Numbered from the stretch's first letter, positions 28,126 through 39,800 are shown. The stretch is 64,000 bases of DNA from Hyphomicrobiales bacterium (GCA_900472785.1 UCJH01000020.1:2388-66387); one strand, 5' to 3'. The notes: generated by a model not told the origin, from the letters alone. Translations and numbers: made by a program.

Positions 28126-29253
28126 ATGATCCTGTCGGAACAGCAAATCCAGATCCGCGATATGGCCCGCGATTTCGCCCGCGAGCGTCTTATGCCGGGC
28201 GCCGCCGAGCGGGACGTGTCGCACGCGTTTCCCAAGGACGAATTGCGGGAAATGGGCGATCTCGGTTTCCTCGGCATGCTGGTGCCGGAGGCCTATGGCG
28301 GCTCGGAAACGGGCACTGTCGCTTATGCCGTGGCGCTCGAGGAGATCGCCGCCGGTGACGGTCCCTGCTCGACCATTATGAGTGTGCATAGCTCCGTCGG
28401 ATGCGTGCCGATCCTGAAATTCGGCACCGAGGAACAGAAGCAGCGCTTCCTGCCAAAACTGGCATCCGGCGAATGGATCGGCGGTTTTGCCCTAACCGAG
28501 CCGCAGGCCGGCTCCGACGCGTCGAACCTGCGCACCCGCGCCCGCCGCGATGGTGACCATTATGTACTCGATGGTGCCAAGCAGTTCATAACCTCGGGCA
28601 AGAACGGCAATGTCATCATCGTTTTCGCCGTCACCGATCCCGATGCCGGCAAGAAGGGCATCACCGCCTTCATCGTGCCGACGGACACGCCGGGCTATGA
28701 GGTCGTCCGCGTCGAGCACAAGCTCGGCCTGCATTCCTCCGATACCTGCCAGATCGCCTTTGCCAACATGCGCATTCCGGCCGAGTTGCGGCTGGGCGAA
28801 GAGGGCGAGGGCTATAGGATCGCGCTCGCCAATCTGGAAGGCGGCCGCATCGGCATTGCCGCGCAATCGGTCGGTATGGCGCGGGCTGCCTTCGAGGCGG
28901 CGCGCGACTATGCCCGCGAACGCATCGCCTTCGGCAAGCCCATCATCGAGCATCAGGCCGTCGCCTTCCGCCTTGCCGACATGGCGACACAGATCACGGT
29001 GGCGCGCCAGATGGTTCTGCATGCCGCTGCGCTGAAAGAGGCGGGCGAACCCTGCCTGACGGAGGCATCGATGGCCAAGCTCTTCGCTTCCGAAATGGCC
29101 GAGAAGGTCTGCTCGGATGCGATCCAGACCCATGGCGGCTACGGCTACATGTCGGACTATCCGGTCGAGCGCATCTATCGTGATGTGCGCATCTGCCAGA
29201 TCTACGAGGGAACCAGCGACGTGCAGCGTATCGTGATTGCGCGTAGTCTATAA
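28126..29253 (+). CDS. Short/branched-chain acyl-CoA dehydrogenase
   Basis: 375 residues with all-helical and beta acyl-CoA dehydrogenase domains. [17 protein letters not shown] and the catalytic glutamate in [11 protein letters not shown] (near residue 362) follow the short- and branched-chain type, unlike the isovaleryl enzyme at 18900. It should oxidise isobutyryl-CoA and/or 2-methylbutyryl-CoA produced by the dehydrogenase complex encoded next. GGGAGGAGG precedes ATG 28126. Confidence 0.93.
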   Translation: MILSEQQIQIRDMARDFARERLMPGAAERDVSHAFPKDELREMGDLGFLGMLVPEAYGGSETGTVAYAVALEEIAAGDGPCSTIMSVHSSVGCVPILKFGTEEQKQRFLPKLASGEWIGGFALTEPQAGSDASNLRTRARRDGDHYVLDGAKQFITSGKNGNVIIVFAVTDPDAGKKGITAFIVPTDTPGYEVVRVEHKLGLHSSDTCQIAFANMRIPAELRLGEEGEGYRIALANLEGGRIGIAAQSVGMARAAFEAARDYARERIAFGKPIIEHQAVAFRLADMATQITVARQMVLHAAALKEAGEPCLTEASMAKLFASEMAEKVCSDAIQTHGGYGYMSDYPVERIYRDVRICQIYEGTSDVQRIVIARSL

Positions 29254-30552
<1,299 letters not shown>

Positions 30553-30553
30553 C

Positions 30554-31567
30554 ATGGCCAGAATGACGATGATCGAGGCCGTGCGCAGCGCCATGGATGT
30601 CTCGATGGAGCGTGACGACGATGTCGTCGTGTTCGGTGAGGATGTCGGCTATTTCGGGGGCGTCTTCCGCTGCACCCAAGGGCTCCAGGCGAAATACGGC
30701 AAGACCCGCTGCTTCGACGCGCCGATCAGCGAAAGCGGCATCGTCGGCACCGCGATCGGCATGGCCGCTTACGGCCTGAAACCCTGCGTCGAGATCCAGT
30801 TCGCCGATTACATGTACCCGGCCTACGACCAGATCACCCAGGAGGCCGCCCGCATCCGATATCGCTCGAACGGCGACTTTACCTGCCCGATCGTGCTGCG
30901 CATGCCGACGGGCGGCGGCATTTTCGGTGGCCAGACGCACAGCCAGAGCCCGGAAGCGCTGTTTACCCATGTCTGCGGCCTGAAAGTCGTCGTGCCCTCC
31001 AACCCCTATGACGCCAAGGGCCTGCTGATCGCCTCCATCGAAGACCCCGACCCGGTGATGTTCCTCGAACCGAAGCGTCTCTATAACGGCCCCTTCGACG
31101 GCCATCACGACAGGCCGGTGACGCCGTGGTCGAAGCACGAGCTGGGTGAGGTGCCGGAAGGCCATTACAGCATCCCGATCGGCAAGGCGGAAATCCGCCG
31201 GCCAGGCTCGGCCGTCACCGTCATCGCCTATGGCACAATGGTGCATGTGGCGCTGGCGGCGGTAGAAGAAATGGGCGTTGATGCCGAAGTCATCGACCTG
31301 CGCAGCCTGTTGCCGCTTGATCTCGATACGATCGTGCAATCGGTGACCAAGACCGACCGCTGCGTCGTTGTGCACGAAGCAACACTGACTTCGGGTTACG
31401 GCGCGGAACTCGCGGCGCTGGTGCAGGAACATTGCTTCTATCATCTGGAAGCGCCGGTGGTTCGCGTCACGGGCTGGGATACGCCTTATCCTCACGCACA
31501 GGAGTGGGATTATTTCCCCGGACCCGGTCGGGTCGGGCGTGCGCTTGCCGAAGTGATGGAGGCGTGA
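30554..31567 (+). CDS. bkdA2: Branched-chain 2-oxoacid dehydrogenase E1 beta subunit
   Basis: 337 residues with transketolase pyrimidine-binding and C-terminal domains: VFGEDVGYFGGVFRCT, the FDAPISESGIVGTAIGMA loop, and RMPTGGGIFGGQTHSQSPEA. It completes the alpha2beta2 E1 heterotetramer and follows the alpha gene with a single-base gap. ATG 30554 matches the conserved N-terminus MARMTMIEAVRSAMD. Confidence 0.96.
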   Translation: MARMTMIEAVRSAMDVSMERDDDVVVFGEDVGYFGGVFRCTQGLQAKYGKTRCFDAPISESGIVGTAIGMAAYGLKPCVEIQFADYMYPAYDQITQEAARIRYRSNGDFTCPIVLRMPTGGGIFGGQTHSQSPEALFTHVCGLKVVVPSNPYDAKGLLIASIEDPDPVMFLEPKRLYNGPFDGHHDRPVTPWSKHELGEVPEGHYSIPIGKAEIRRPGSAVTVIAYGTMVHVALAAVEEMGVDAEVIDLRSLLPLDLDTIVQSVTKTDRCVVVHEATLTSGYGAELAALVQEHCFYHLEAPVVRVTGWDTPYPHAQEWDYFPGPGRVGRALAEVMEA

Positions 31568-31569
31568 CC

Positions 31570-32856
31570 ATGGGCGAATTCATCATCAAGATGCCGGATG
31601 TCGGCGAAGGTGTTGCCGAGGCAGAACTTGTCGAATGGCACTGCAAGGTCGGCGATCCCGTCCGCGAGGACATGATCCTTGCCGCAGTTATGACCGATAA
31701 GGCGACCGTCGAAATCCCGTCTCCGGTGAGCGGCACTGTGCTCTGGCTGGGCGCCGAGATCGGCGACATCGTCGCCGTGAAGGCGCCGTTGGTGCGGATC
31801 GAGGTGGTGGGCGAGGGCGGCGAGGCGGAAGCGGTTCCGACGGCGGAAACGGTGACAGCCGAGCCTGATGAACAGGTTACGCGAAAGGCTGGAAGCCTTC
31901 CACCGGTCGAGAGGGAAAAGCCGGCTGGAACCGCACCGGTTATGAAGGCCGCGACTGCCAAGCCTCCGGTTCAGGCCGTTGCCGACAAGCCGCTGGCATC
32001 GCCGGCCGTCCGCCTGCGGGCGCAGGATGGCGGCATCGACCTGCGGCAGGTCACGGGCACTGGCCCGGCCGGCCGCATCACCCATGACGATCTCGACCAG
32101 TTTCTCGCCCGTGGCGCGCAGCCGCAGGCAGCATCGACCGGTCTCGCCAAGCGGACCGCGGTCGAGGAGATCAAGGTCACCGGCCTGCGCCGCCGCATTT
32201 CGGAAAAGATGGTGCTGGCCACCTCACGTATTCCGCACATTACCTATGTCGAGGAGATCGACGTTACCGATCTGGAGGATTTGCGCGCGACAATGAATGC
32301 CGGCCGCAAGCCGGACCAGACCAAGCTGACGATCTTGCCCTTCCTGATGCGGGCCATGGTGAAAGCCATCGACGAGCAGCCGGTCGTCAACGCCACTTTC
32401 GACGATGATGCGGGCATCATCAGCCGGCATGCAGCCGTCCATATCGGCATCGCCACCCAGACGCCGGCAGGTCTCACCGTCCCCGTGGTGCGTCATACGG
32501 AAGCGCGCGGCATCTGGGATTGCGCGGCGGAAGTCGTCCGGCTGGCCGATGCCGCCCGGACAGGTTCTGCTCTGCGCGAAGAACTGTCCGGCTCGACCAT
32601 CACCATCACCTCGCTCGGCGCCATGGGCGGTATCGCCACGACGCCGATCATCAACCATCCGGAAGTGGCGATCGTTGGGGTCAACAAGATCATGATCCGG
32701 CCGGTCTGGGATGGCAGCCAGTTCATTCCGCGCAAGATGATGAACCTGTCCTCCAGCTTCGATCACCGGGTGGTGGACGGCTGGGATGCGGCGACCTTCG
32801 TGCAGCGGATCAAGGCGCTGCTCGAAACGCCAGCGCTGATTTTCATTGAAAGCTGA
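31570..32856 (+). CDS. bkdB: Branched-chain 2-oxoacid dehydrogenase E2 (lipoamide acyltransferase)
   Basis: 428 residues: one lipoyl domain (~2-80, lipoylated Lys44 in MTDKATVEIP), a Pro/Ala/Lys-rich linker, a peripheral-subunit-binding domain (~145-180, SPAVRLRAQDGGIDL) and a catalytic acyltransferase domain (~205-428) ending with SSSFDHRVVDGWDA, which carries the catalytic His-x3-Asp-Gly. It moves the acyl group from E1 to CoA. It begins two bases after the E1 beta stop. Confidence 0.96.
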   Translation: MGEFIIKMPDVGEGVAEAELVEWHCKVGDPVREDMILAAVMTDKATVEIPSPVSGTVLWLGAEIGDIVAVKAPLVRIEVVGEGGEAEAVPTAETVTAEPDEQVTRKAGSLPPVEREKPAGTAPVMKAATAKPPVQAVADKPLASPAVRLRAQDGGIDLRQVTGTGPAGRITHDDLDQFLARGAQPQAASTGLAKRTAVEEIKVTGLRRRISEKMVLATSRIPHITYVEEIDVTDLEDLRATMNAGRKPDQTKLTILPFLMRAMVKAIDEQPVVNATFDDDAGIISRHAAVHIGIATQTPAGLTVPVVRHTEARGIWDCAAEVVRLADAARTGSALREELSGSTITITSLGAMGGIATTPIINHPEVAIVGVNKIMIRPVWDGSQFIPRKMMNLSSSFDHRVVDGWDAATFVQRIKALLETPALIFIES

Positions 32857-32860
32857 GCCC

Positions 32861-34252
32861 ATGAAAGAGATCGTCTGCAAACTTCTCGTCATCGGTGCCG
32901 GTCCGGGCGGCTATATCTGTGCCATCCGGGCCGGTCAGCTCGGGGTCGATACCGTCATCGTCGAAGCCGTTAAGGCCGGCGGCACCTGTCTCAATATAGG
33001 CTGCATCCCCTCCAAGGCGCTGATCCATGCGGCGGAGGAATTCGAGAAGGTCAGCCATATGGCTGGTGGCAAGAGCCCGCTCGGCATTTCCCTCGATGCA
33101 CCGAAACTCGATCTGGCCAAAACAATCGCCTGGAAGGACGGTATCGTTGGCCGTTTGAACAGCGGCGTGCTGGGATTGCTGCGCAAGGCCCGGGTCAAGA
33201 TCGTCCATGGTCGTGCGAAGTTTCGGGACGGCAAGACCATCGAGGTCGAGACGGAAACGGGATTACAGGTCATCCGCGCCGAGACCGTGGTGATCGCCAC
33301 TGGTTCCGAGCCGGTCGAACTGCCGTTTTTGCCCTTCGGCGGCCCGGTGATCTCCTCGACCGAAGCTCTGTCTCTGAAAACCGTTCCGCAAAAGCTGGTC
33401 GTTGTCGGCGGTGGCTATATCGGGCTTGAGCTCGGCACCGCCTTTGCAAAGATGGGTTCGTCGGTGACGGTTGTGGAAGCCACCCCGCAAATCCTGCCGC
33501 AATATGATGCCGACCTGGTCAAGCCGGTGGCCAACCGCCTTGCCGATCTCGGCATTCGTGTGCTGACCGGCGCCAAGGCCGAGGGGCTTTCGGGCGGTAC
33601 GTTGCTGATCGAGACTGCGGAAGGCGCAGAAGAGCAGCTTTCCGCCGACAAAATCCTGGTGACCGTCGGTCGCAAGCCGCGCACGGAAGGTTGGGGGTTG
33701 GACGAACTGGACCTTGATCGCGCCGGCAAATTCCTGCGCGTCGACGACCGCTGCCGGACATCCATGCGCGGCATCCATGCGATCGGCGATATTACCGGTG
33801 AGCCGATGCTCGCCCACCGCGCCATGGCGCAAGGCGAGATGGTGGCGGAGATCGTCGCAGGCAAAAAGCGGACTTGGGACAAGCGCTGCATTCCGGCCGT
33901 TTGTTTTACCGATCCGGAAATCGTCACCGCAGGCCTATCGCCGGACGAGGCGCGGGCGCAAGGCTACGAGATCCGTGTCGGGCAGTTCCCTTTCAACGCC
34001 AATGGGCGTGCCATGACCATGCTGTCCGAGGAGGGCTTCGTGCGGATCGTAGCGCGCGCCGATAGCAATCTCGTCCTCGGCGTGCAGGCGGTCGGCGCCG
34101 GCGTTTCGGAACTCTCGAGCGCCTTCGCGTTGGCGATCGAAATGGGCGCGCGTCTAGAAGACATCGCGGCGACAATCCACGCCCATCCAACCCGTAGCGA
34201 AGGCTTTCAGGAAGCCGCGATGAAAGCACTTGGCCATGCCCTCCATGTCTGA
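32861..34252 (+). CDS. lpdV: Dihydrolipoamide dehydrogenase (E3) of branched-chain complex
   Basis: 463 residues. FAD motif GAGPGGYICA, redox disulfide Cys43-Cys48 (GGTCLNIGCIPSKAL), NAD-binding VVGGGYIGLELG and C-terminal HAHPTRSEGF, whose His-Glu pair belongs to the partner's active site. As the operon-encoded E3 it reoxidises the lipoyl group of E2 and makes NADH. It starts four bases after the E2 stop and overlaps the hydrolase gene at its end. Confidence 0.96.
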   Translation: MKEIVCKLLVIGAGPGGYICAIRAGQLGVDTVIVEAVKAGGTCLNIGCIPSKALIHAAEEFEKVSHMAGGKSPLGISLDAPKLDLAKTIAWKDGIVGRLNSGVLGLLRKARVKIVHGRAKFRDGKTIEVETETGLQVIRAETVVIATGSEPVELPFLPFGGPVISSTEALSLKTVPQKLVVVGGGYIGLELGTAFAKMGSSVTVVEATPQILPQYDADLVKPVANRLADLGIRVLTGAKAEGLSGGTLLIETAEGAEEQLSADKILVTVGRKPRTEGWGLDELDLDRAGKFLRVDDRCRTSMRGIHAIGDITGEPMLAHRAMAQGEMVAEIVAGKKRTWDKRCIPAVCFTDPEIVTAGLSPDEARAQGYEIRVGQFPFNANGRAMTMLSEEGFVRIVARADSNLVLGVQAVGAGVSELSSAFALAIEMGARLEDIAATIHAHPTRSEGFQEAAMKALGHALHV

Positions 34253-35339
34253 CCCCAGCACATCGCAAGCTGAAACGCTGGCCGAGCGCAAGGGTGCGCT
34301 CGGCTGCATCCGGCTCAATCGTCCGAAGGCGCTCAACAGCCTGACTTTGGGAATGGTGCGCGATATCGAAAAGGCACTCGATGATTTCGAGCGCGATCCC
34401 GCTATAGCCGCCGTCCTCGTGACGGGCGAGGGTGAGCGCGGACTTTGCGCCGGCGGCGATATCCGCGCCATCTATGACGGCGGCAAGGCGGGCTCCGACG
34501 CGCCGGCGACTTTCTGGCGCGAAGAATACAGGCTCAATGCCCGCATCGGCGGCTACCCGAAACCGTATATCGCGGTTATGGACGGCATCGTCATGGGCGG
34601 CGGTGTCGGCATTTCCGTCTATGGCAGCCATCGCATTGTCACCGAGCGCACCCGTTTCGCAATGCCGGAGACGGGCATCGGCTTCTTCCCGGATATCGGC
34701 GCGTCCTGGTTCCTGACGCGGCAGGACAATGAGCTTGGAACCTTTGTCGGTTTGGCGGGCGAGCCATTGGGTGCCGGCGACGCCATCCTTGTGGGCCTCG
34801 CCGATGTTTTCGTGCCCTCCGATCGGCTGGCGGCGATGGCGCAAGCCCTGGCATCGTTGCCGGCGGGGAGGTCGCCATCGGCAGTTTCCCAGGCAATCGA
34901 AAACTTTTGCGAACCGCCACCTTCTGGTGGTCTCAAGCCCCAACAGGACTTGATCAATCGCCTTTTTGCATTCGACACCATCGAGAAGATTTTCGCCGCC
35001 CTGTGCGCTGACAGCGACCCTTTCGCCGAAAAGCTTCTCTCGGTTCTTTCTGCCAAATCGCCGCTCAGTCTTAACGTTACGCTGCGGCTGCTGCGGCTCG
35101 GCCGACAAACGAAAGAGCTGGAGGATTGCCTTGAGCGGGAGTTTGCGGCCACCGCCGCAGTCTTGCGCAGCCATGATTTTTACGAGGGCGTCCGCGCCGC
35201 CGTCATTGACAAGGACCGCAATCCGCAATGGCGGCCGGCGCAGCTTGCCGATGTTACCGCTGCAGACATCGATGCTTATTTCCGGCCCTCCGCTCGCCCG
35301 CTCTTTGCAGACAACTCCACGGAAGGATCACGCATATGA
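34236..35339 (+). CDS. 3-hydroxyisobutyryl-CoA hydrolase (crotonase superfamily)
   Basis: About 367 residues, longer than ordinary enoyl-CoA hydratases (~260) and matching HIBYL-CoA hydrolases. It has GEGERGLCAGGDIRAIYDGG and the characteristic MPETGIGFFPDIGASWFL with the catalytic glutamate. It releases 3-hydroxyisobutyrate for the dehydrogenase encoded next (ATGA overlap). ATG 34236 and ATG 34245 are both possible starts inside the E3 gene; neither has a clear ribosome site, so it probably relies on coupling. Confidence 0.9.
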   Translation: MPSMSDPSTSQAETLAERKGALGCIRLNRPKALNSLTLGMVRDIEKALDDFERDPAIAAVLVTGEGERGLCAGGDIRAIYDGGKAGSDAPATFWREEYRLNARIGGYPKPYIAVMDGIVMGGGVGISVYGSHRIVTERTRFAMPETGIGFFPDIGASWFLTRQDNELGTFVGLAGEPLGAGDAILVGLADVFVPSDRLAAMAQALASLPAGRSPSAVSQAIENFCEPPPSGGLKPQQDLINRLFAFDTIEKIFAALCADSDPFAEKLLSVLSAKSPLSLNVTLRLLRLGRQTKELEDCLEREFAATAAVLRSHDFYEGVRAAVIDKDRNPQWRPAQLADVTAADIDAYFRPSARPLFADNSTEGSRI

Positions 35340-36226
35340 CGATCGGTTTTATCGGTCTTGGTCACATGGGCGGCCCGATGGCCGCCAATCTCGTCAAGGC
35401 TGGTTCTGCGGTTCAGGGGTTCGATCTGTCGCAACCTCTGCTGGGCGACGCGCGCGACAAGGGCGTGACTGCCTGCGCATCGCTTGCCGAGGCGGTTGCC
35501 GGCGTCGATACGGTGATCACCATGCTGCCTGCCGGCAAGCATGTGCTGTCGGTCTGGGAGGAACTGGTGGCATCTGTCCCGTCCGGCACGCTGCTGATCG
35601 ACTGCTCGACCATCGACATCGACAGCGCCCTAAAGGCGCATGAGATGGCTGCCGCAAAGGGTTGCCCATCGCTCGACGCGCCGGTATCCGGTGGCACCGG
35701 CGGTGCGGCTGCCGGCACGCTGACCTTCATGATCGGCGGTGCGGAACAGGCCTTTGCGGACGCGGCACCGATCTTCCAGGCCATGGGCAAGAAGATCATT
35801 CACTGCGGCGGCGCGTCGGCGGGGCAGGCGGCGAAGATCTGCAACAACATGATCCTCGGCATCAGCATGATTGCTGTCGGAGAGGCCTTCGTGCTGGGCG
35901 AAAAGCTTGGCCTTTCACATCAGGCGCTGTTCGATGTCGCCTCGGTTTCATCCGGCCAGTGCTGGTCCCTGACCACCTATTGCCCCGTGCCGGGACCGGT
36001 CCCGACATCACCGGCGAACAATGGGTATAAGCCGGGCTTTGCCGGCGCCCTGATGCTCAAAGACCTGAAGCTGGCGCAGGAGGCGGCGCAATCCGCCGGC
36101 GCGACAACGCCGCTCGGCGCCAAGGCTGCTGAACTCTATGCGTTGTTCAACGAGCTTGGAAACGGCGACAGGGATTTTTCCGGCATCATCGACATGCTGC
36201 GGCAACAATCCGCTGCCAAGCCCTGA
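35336..36226 (+). CDS. mmsB: 3-hydroxyisobutyrate dehydrogenase
   Basis: 296 residues. NAD motif [19 protein letters not shown], substrate loop [19 protein letters not shown] and catalytic lysine in [10 protein letters not shown] are all standard. It oxidises 3-hydroxyisobutyrate to methylmalonate semialdehyde in valine breakdown. ATG 35336 has GGAAGGA and overlaps the hydrolase stop. The enzyme for the next step (MmsA) is not in the window. Confidence 0.95.
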   Translation: MTIGFIGLGHMGGPMAANLVKAGSAVQGFDLSQPLLGDARDKGVTACASLAEAVAGVDTVITMLPAGKHVLSVWEELVASVPSGTLLIDCSTIDIDSALKAHEMAAAKGCPSLDAPVSGGTGGAAAGTLTFMIGGAEQAFADAAPIFQAMGKKIIHCGGASAGQAAKICNNMILGISMIAVGEAFVLGEKLGLSHQALFDVASVSSGQCWSLTTYCPVPGPVPTSPANNGYKPGFAGALMLKDLKLAQEAAQSAGATTPLGAKAAELYALFNELGNGDRDFSGIIDMLRQQSAAKP

Positions 36227-36249
36227 AATCCGCGCAAGAGGATCATCCC

Positions 36250-37020
36250 ATGGAAAAACCGATCATCGTCGAACAGCAGGACCGCGTCGTCATCGTCACG
36301 CTGAACAGGCCGGCGGCCCGCAACGCGCTGAATTCCGGTATCATGAACGCGCTCGCCTCCGAGCTGGCGCCGCTCGATCGTGATCCCGGCGTCGGTTGCT
36401 TTGTGCTCACGGGATCGGAAAAGGCCTTTGCCGCCGGAGCCGATATCAAGGAGATGGCCGACAGGTCTTTTCCGGACATGTTCGGCGAGGACTTCTTTGC
36501 CGCCTGGGACCGGTTCGCATCGTTCCGGACGCCGAAGATCGCTGCCGTCTCCGGTTATGCGCTGGGCGGCGGCTGCGAGTTGGCGATGATGTGCGATATG
36601 ATCTTCGCGTCGGAAACCGCTATGTTCGGCCAGCCAGAGATCAAGCTCGGCGTCATCCCCGGCATGGGTGGCTCGCAGCGGCTGACAAAGCTTGTCGGCA
36701 AGGCGAAGGCGATGGATATGATCCTGACCGGCCGGATGATGGACGCGATCGAAGCCGAACGCTGCGGCCTCGTCGCCCGGGTGCTTCCGGCCGACAAGCT
36801 GATGAACGAAACTCTGGCTGCGGCCAAGACGATCGCCGGCTACGGCAAGCTCGCAACCATGGCTGCGCGCGAGGCTGTCGACAGGGCGCTGGAGAGTGGC
36901 CTGCGGGAGGGCATCCTGTTCGAGCGCCGGATTTTCCACGGCCTGTTCGCGACCGACGACCAGAAGGAAGGCATGGCCGCCTTCATCGAGAAACGGCAAC
37001 CGCAATTCCAGGGCAAATGA
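36250..37020 (+). CDS. Enoyl-CoA hydratase
   Basis: 256-residue crotonase. [12 protein letters not shown] forms the oxyanion hole, and both catalytic glutamates are present: Glu110 ([11 protein letters not shown]) and Glu130 ([14 protein letters not shown]). It would hydrate methacrylyl-CoA and tiglyl-CoA, the products of the acyl-CoA dehydrogenase at 28126. It is the last gene of the eleven-gene branched-chain operon, 23 bases after mmsB. Confidence 0.94.
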   Translation: MEKPIIVEQQDRVVIVTLNRPAARNALNSGIMNALASELAPLDRDPGVGCFVLTGSEKAFAAGADIKEMADRSFPDMFGEDFFAAWDRFASFRTPKIAAVSGYALGGGCELAMMCDMIFASETAMFGQPEIKLGVIPGMGGSQRLTKLVGKAKAMDMILTGRMMDAIEAERCGLVARVLPADKLMNETLAAAKTIAGYGKLATMAAREAVDRALESGLREGILFERRIFHGLFATDDQKEGMAAFIEKRQPQFQGK

Positions 37021-37109
37021 AGCGAGCGGCCTGGGTTCCGGGCTGATTTTTCCACTGTCCATCGTCCATTTGAAAATCCATTCCTCGGCAACTCCAAAAA
37101 TCTATTTAA

Positions 37110-37127
37110 GCTATAGATATTATTAAT
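37110..37127 (+). promoter_or_regulatory. AT-rich regulon element, copy 1
   Basis: GCTATAGATATTATTAAT, 33 bases upstream of the binding-protein start at 37161. It matches the shared spaced pattern CTAT, two bases, A, three bases, TAT, two bases, A that recurs ahead of the other sulfur-island transcription units. This copy ends AT rather than AC. Candidate operator or promoter-overlapping activator site. Confidence 0.5.
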
Positions 37128-37160
37128 TTCTACATTGGTTCGTTGGTCGAAAAGTGGGGT

Positions 37161-38174
37161 ATGATGGATAACGAAGAAAAGTCCGGCTTTGGCCGGCGTG
37201 AATTGCTGAAGCTCTCGGTTCTTGCCGGAACTGTCGCCGCAGGTGCGGGTCTTCTGAGGCCACAGCCGGCCTTTGCGCAGGCAGGCGAGCTTTCGCTCAA
37301 GGGGAAACGCATCGGAATCAGCACGGCGGGAACCGATCATTTCTTCGATCTGCAGGCCTACAACGCGCAGATCGAGGAAGTGAAACGACTGGGGGGCGAG
37401 CCGATCGCCGTCGATGCGGGCAGAAACGACGGCAAGCTTGTCGCGCAGCTGCAGACGCTGATCGCCCAGAAGCCCGATGCGATCGTACAGCTGCTTGGCA
37501 CGCTCACGGTCATCGATCCCTGGCTCAAGAAGGCGCGTGATGCAGGCATCCCGGTTCTGACGATCGACGTCGGATCGACGAATTCGCTCAACAACTCGAC
37601 CTCCGACAACTGGGGGATCGGCAAGGATCTCGCGCTGCAGCTGGTCTCGGATATCGGCGGTGAAGGCAATATCGTGGTCTTCAACGGCTTCTACGGCGTT
37701 ACACCCTGCGCCATCCGATACGATCAGCTGGTCAATGTGGTGAAGTATTTCCCGAAGGTCAAAATCATCCAGCCGGAACTACGCGACGTGATCCCGAATA
37801 CGGTTCAGGACGCCTTTACGCAGATTACGGCAATTCTCAACAAGTATCCGGAAAAGGGTTCGATCAAGGCAGTCTGGTCGGCCTGGGACATACCGCAACT
37901 CGGCGCCACGCAGGCGCTGACGGCGGCTGGCCGCACCGAGATCAAGACCTATGGCGTCGATGGCAGTCCGGAGGTGCTTCAGCTTGTGGCCGATCCGTCC
38001 TCGCCGGCGGCGGCCGATGTTGCCCAGCAACCGGCCGAACTCGGCCGCGTCGCCATTCAGAACGTCGCGCGCCTGCTGGCGGGCGAGACGCTGCCCCGGG
38101 AAACCTACATACCGGCAATCCTCGCCAACAAGGCGAACGTCAAAGAGGTCTCCAAGAAACTCGGCATCGGCTGA
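37161..38174 (+). CDS. Sugar-type periplasmic binding protein with Tat-like signal
   Basis: About 337 residues, type I periplasmic binding protein (Peripla_BP_4). The signal region has GFGRRELLKLSVLAGTV and ends PAFAQA, a twin-arginine-like leader. The mature part includes ISTAGTDHFFDLQAYNAQIEE and VWSAWDIPQLGATQAL. ATG 37161 (or ATG 37164) follows GTGGGG; an upstream TTG is unlikely. It is the first gene of a plus-strand operon with an RbsA-type ATPase and two permeases, and a DszA-type monooxygenase lies downstream. The regulon element in front and the monooxygenase behind suggest a sulfur-containing ligand rather than an ordinary sugar; this is inference. Confidence 0.9.
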   Translation: MMDNEEKSGFGRRELLKLSVLAGTVAAGAGLLRPQPAFAQAGELSLKGKRIGISTAGTDHFFDLQAYNAQIEEVKRLGGEPIAVDAGRNDGKLVAQLQTLIAQKPDAIVQLLGTLTVIDPWLKKARDAGIPVLTIDVGSTNSLNNSTSDNWGIGKDLALQLVSDIGGEGNIVVFNGFYGVTPCAIRYDQLVNVVKYFPKVKIIQPELRDVIPNTVQDAFTQITAILNKYPEKGSIKAVWSAWDIPQLGATQALTAAGRTEIKTYGVDGSPEVLQLVADPSSPAAADVAQQPAELGRVAIQNVARLLAGETLPRETYIPAILANKANVKEVSKKLGIG

Positions 38175-38194
38175 CATTGAAGCTTCTCTATCTT

Positions 38195-38227
38195 CGTCTG
38201 GGCGCTTCCGTGCCCAGACGTTTTTTT
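38195..38227 (+). terminator. Intrinsic terminator/attenuator after binding-protein gene
   Basis: Perfect 9-bp stem CGTCTGGGC/GCCCAGACG (38195-38203 and 38212-38220) with an 8-base loop, followed directly by seven T's (38221-38227). It is 20 bases after the binding-protein stop and 32 before the ATPase start. It should terminate most transcripts, leaving read-through for the transporter genes. This is the best-formed terminator in the window. Confidence 0.85.
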
Positions 38228-38258
38228 CTTCAAGCAGAAATGGATATTGGAGGTCGAT

Positions 38259-39800
38259 GTGAGCCAACCATCTCCGCAGGGCGCAACGGCGCTTGCCTTG
38301 AATATTCGGGGTGCCGTCAAGCATTTCGGCGGCGCGCGCGCCCTGTCCGGTGCCTCGCTTGCCGTCCGCCGCGGTACGGTTCACGGTCTCGTCGGCCAGA
38401 ACGGCGCCGGAAAATCCACGCTGATCAAGCTGCTCGCCGGACTGCACACGCTGGATGAAGGGGTGATCGAGATCGAGGGGCAGGCCCAAGACACCTTGAC
38501 GCCACACCTCGCAGAGGAACTCGGCATTCATTTCATTCATCAGGACCGGCTTCTTGTGCCTACATTCACTGTCGGCGAGGCCCTGTTTCTCGGCCGCGAA
38601 CCGCGTATTGCGGGAACGCCGTTTCTTGACAGGCGCGCCATGCAAAGGCAGGCGGCCGCGATCCTCGACCGCTATTTCGGTATACGCCTGCCGAACAGTG
38701 CCCTGATCGCCGATCTCAGCACCGCCGAAAAACAGATCGTCCAGATCACACGGGCCCTTCTTCACAGTCCGAAGATCCTCGTCTTCGACGAGCCGACGGC
38801 CGCACTGGTGCGCCGGGAAGCCGATATCCTCTTCAGCCTCATTCGACGACTGAAGGAGGAGGGGATCACGATCATCTATATCTCGCACTATCTTGGCGAG
38901 ATCGAAGCGCTTTGCGATACCGTGACCATCCTGAGAAACGGTATCGATGTGGCGACGCTCGCGGTTCGCGATACGTCCGCAGCCGCCATCGCCTCGCTGA
39001 TGATCGAGCGCGACATCGAAGAAATGTTTCCGAAGCGCACGGTCGCAATCGGCGATCCTGTCCTGTCGGTCAGCCGTCTATCTTCTCCGGGCAAGTATCA
39101 CGATATTTCCTTCACCGTGAGGCGAGGCGAGGTCCTAGGTGTGACAGGCCTTCTTGGTTCTGGCGCAAAGGAGCTTCTCCGCACGCTTTTCGGGCTTGAA
39201 CCAGCACTTTCGGGCGAAATTCTTGCCGGCGGCAAGGCCGTGCGCTTCAAACGGCCGTCGGATGCCGTGCGCGACCATCTGGCGCTGGTGCCGGAAGATC
39301 GGCGTGGTAACGGCGTTGCGCTCGACCTGAGCGTGACGGAAAATACCACGCTTGCCGGTTTGAAGCGTTTTACCCGTCTGGGATTTCTCGATCCGGCTCG
39401 CGAACGGGCGGAGGTCGATGGGCTGATCGAAAGGCTGCAGGTCAAGACGAGCGGGCGGGACGCGCTTTTGCGGGCGCTATCAGGCGGCAACCAGCAGAAG
39501 GTGGCGATCGCCAAGTGGCTGAGCCGCCAGTCAGAGATTTATCTGCTCGACGAACCGACGGTCGGTGTCGATGTGGGCTCGAAGGTCGAGATATACAAGC
39601 TGATCGGCGAGCTCGCGGAGCGCGGCGCAGGCGTACTCGTCCTGTCTTCGGATCTCGCGGAGCTTGTCGGGATTACGGACCGTATTCTGGTTCTTTTCCG
39701 CGGGCGTGTCGTGAAGGAATTCGTTTCATCGGACACATCACCGGATGCCGTGCTCGCAGAGGCAACCGGCTCGCTGGAAGGACGCCGCCATGTCGGTTGA
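38259..39800 (+). CDS. Sugar-type ABC transporter ATP-binding protein (two ABC domains)
   Basis: About 513 residues, RbsA-like. First domain: Walker A GQNGAGKS and Walker B LVFDEPTAALV. Second domain: degenerate Walker A GLLGSGAKELL, signature LSGGNQQK and LLDEPTVGVDVGSK. GTG 38259 is the start because GGAGGTCGAT immediately precedes it; a TTG 12 bases earlier is inferior. It overlaps the first permease gene by 11 bases. Confidence 0.93.
   Translation: MSQPSPQGATALALNIRGAVKHFGGARALSGASLAVRRGTVHGLVGQNGAGKSTLIKLLAGLHTLDEGVIEIEGQAQDTLTPHLAEELGIHFIHQDRLLVPTFTVGEALFLGREPRIAGTPFLDRRAMQRQAAAILDRYFGIRLPNSALIADLSTAEKQIVQITRALLHSPKILVFDEPTAALVRREADILFSLIRRLKEEGITIIYISHYLGEIEALCDTVTILRNGIDVATLAVRDTSAAAIASLMIERDIEEMFPKRTVAIGDPVLSVSRLSSPGKYHDISFTVRRGEVLGVTGLLGSGAKELLRTLFGLEPALSGEILAGGKAVRFKRPSDAVRDHLALVPEDRRGNGVALDLSVTENTTLAGLKRFTRLGFLDPARERAEVDGLIERLQVKTSGRDALLRALSGGNQQKVAIAKWLSRQSEIYLLDEPTVGVDVGSKVEIYKLIGELAERGAGVLVLSSDLAELVGITDRILVLFRGRVVKEFVSSDTSPDAVLAEATGSLEGRRHVG

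Noticed and set aside
26170-28389. Long minus-strand open frame (739 codons) opposite the SDR and thiolase genes
   Set aside because: It is the antisense shadow of well-supported plus-strand genes in GC-rich DNA; it is His/Arg-rich with no recognisable domain or ribosome site.
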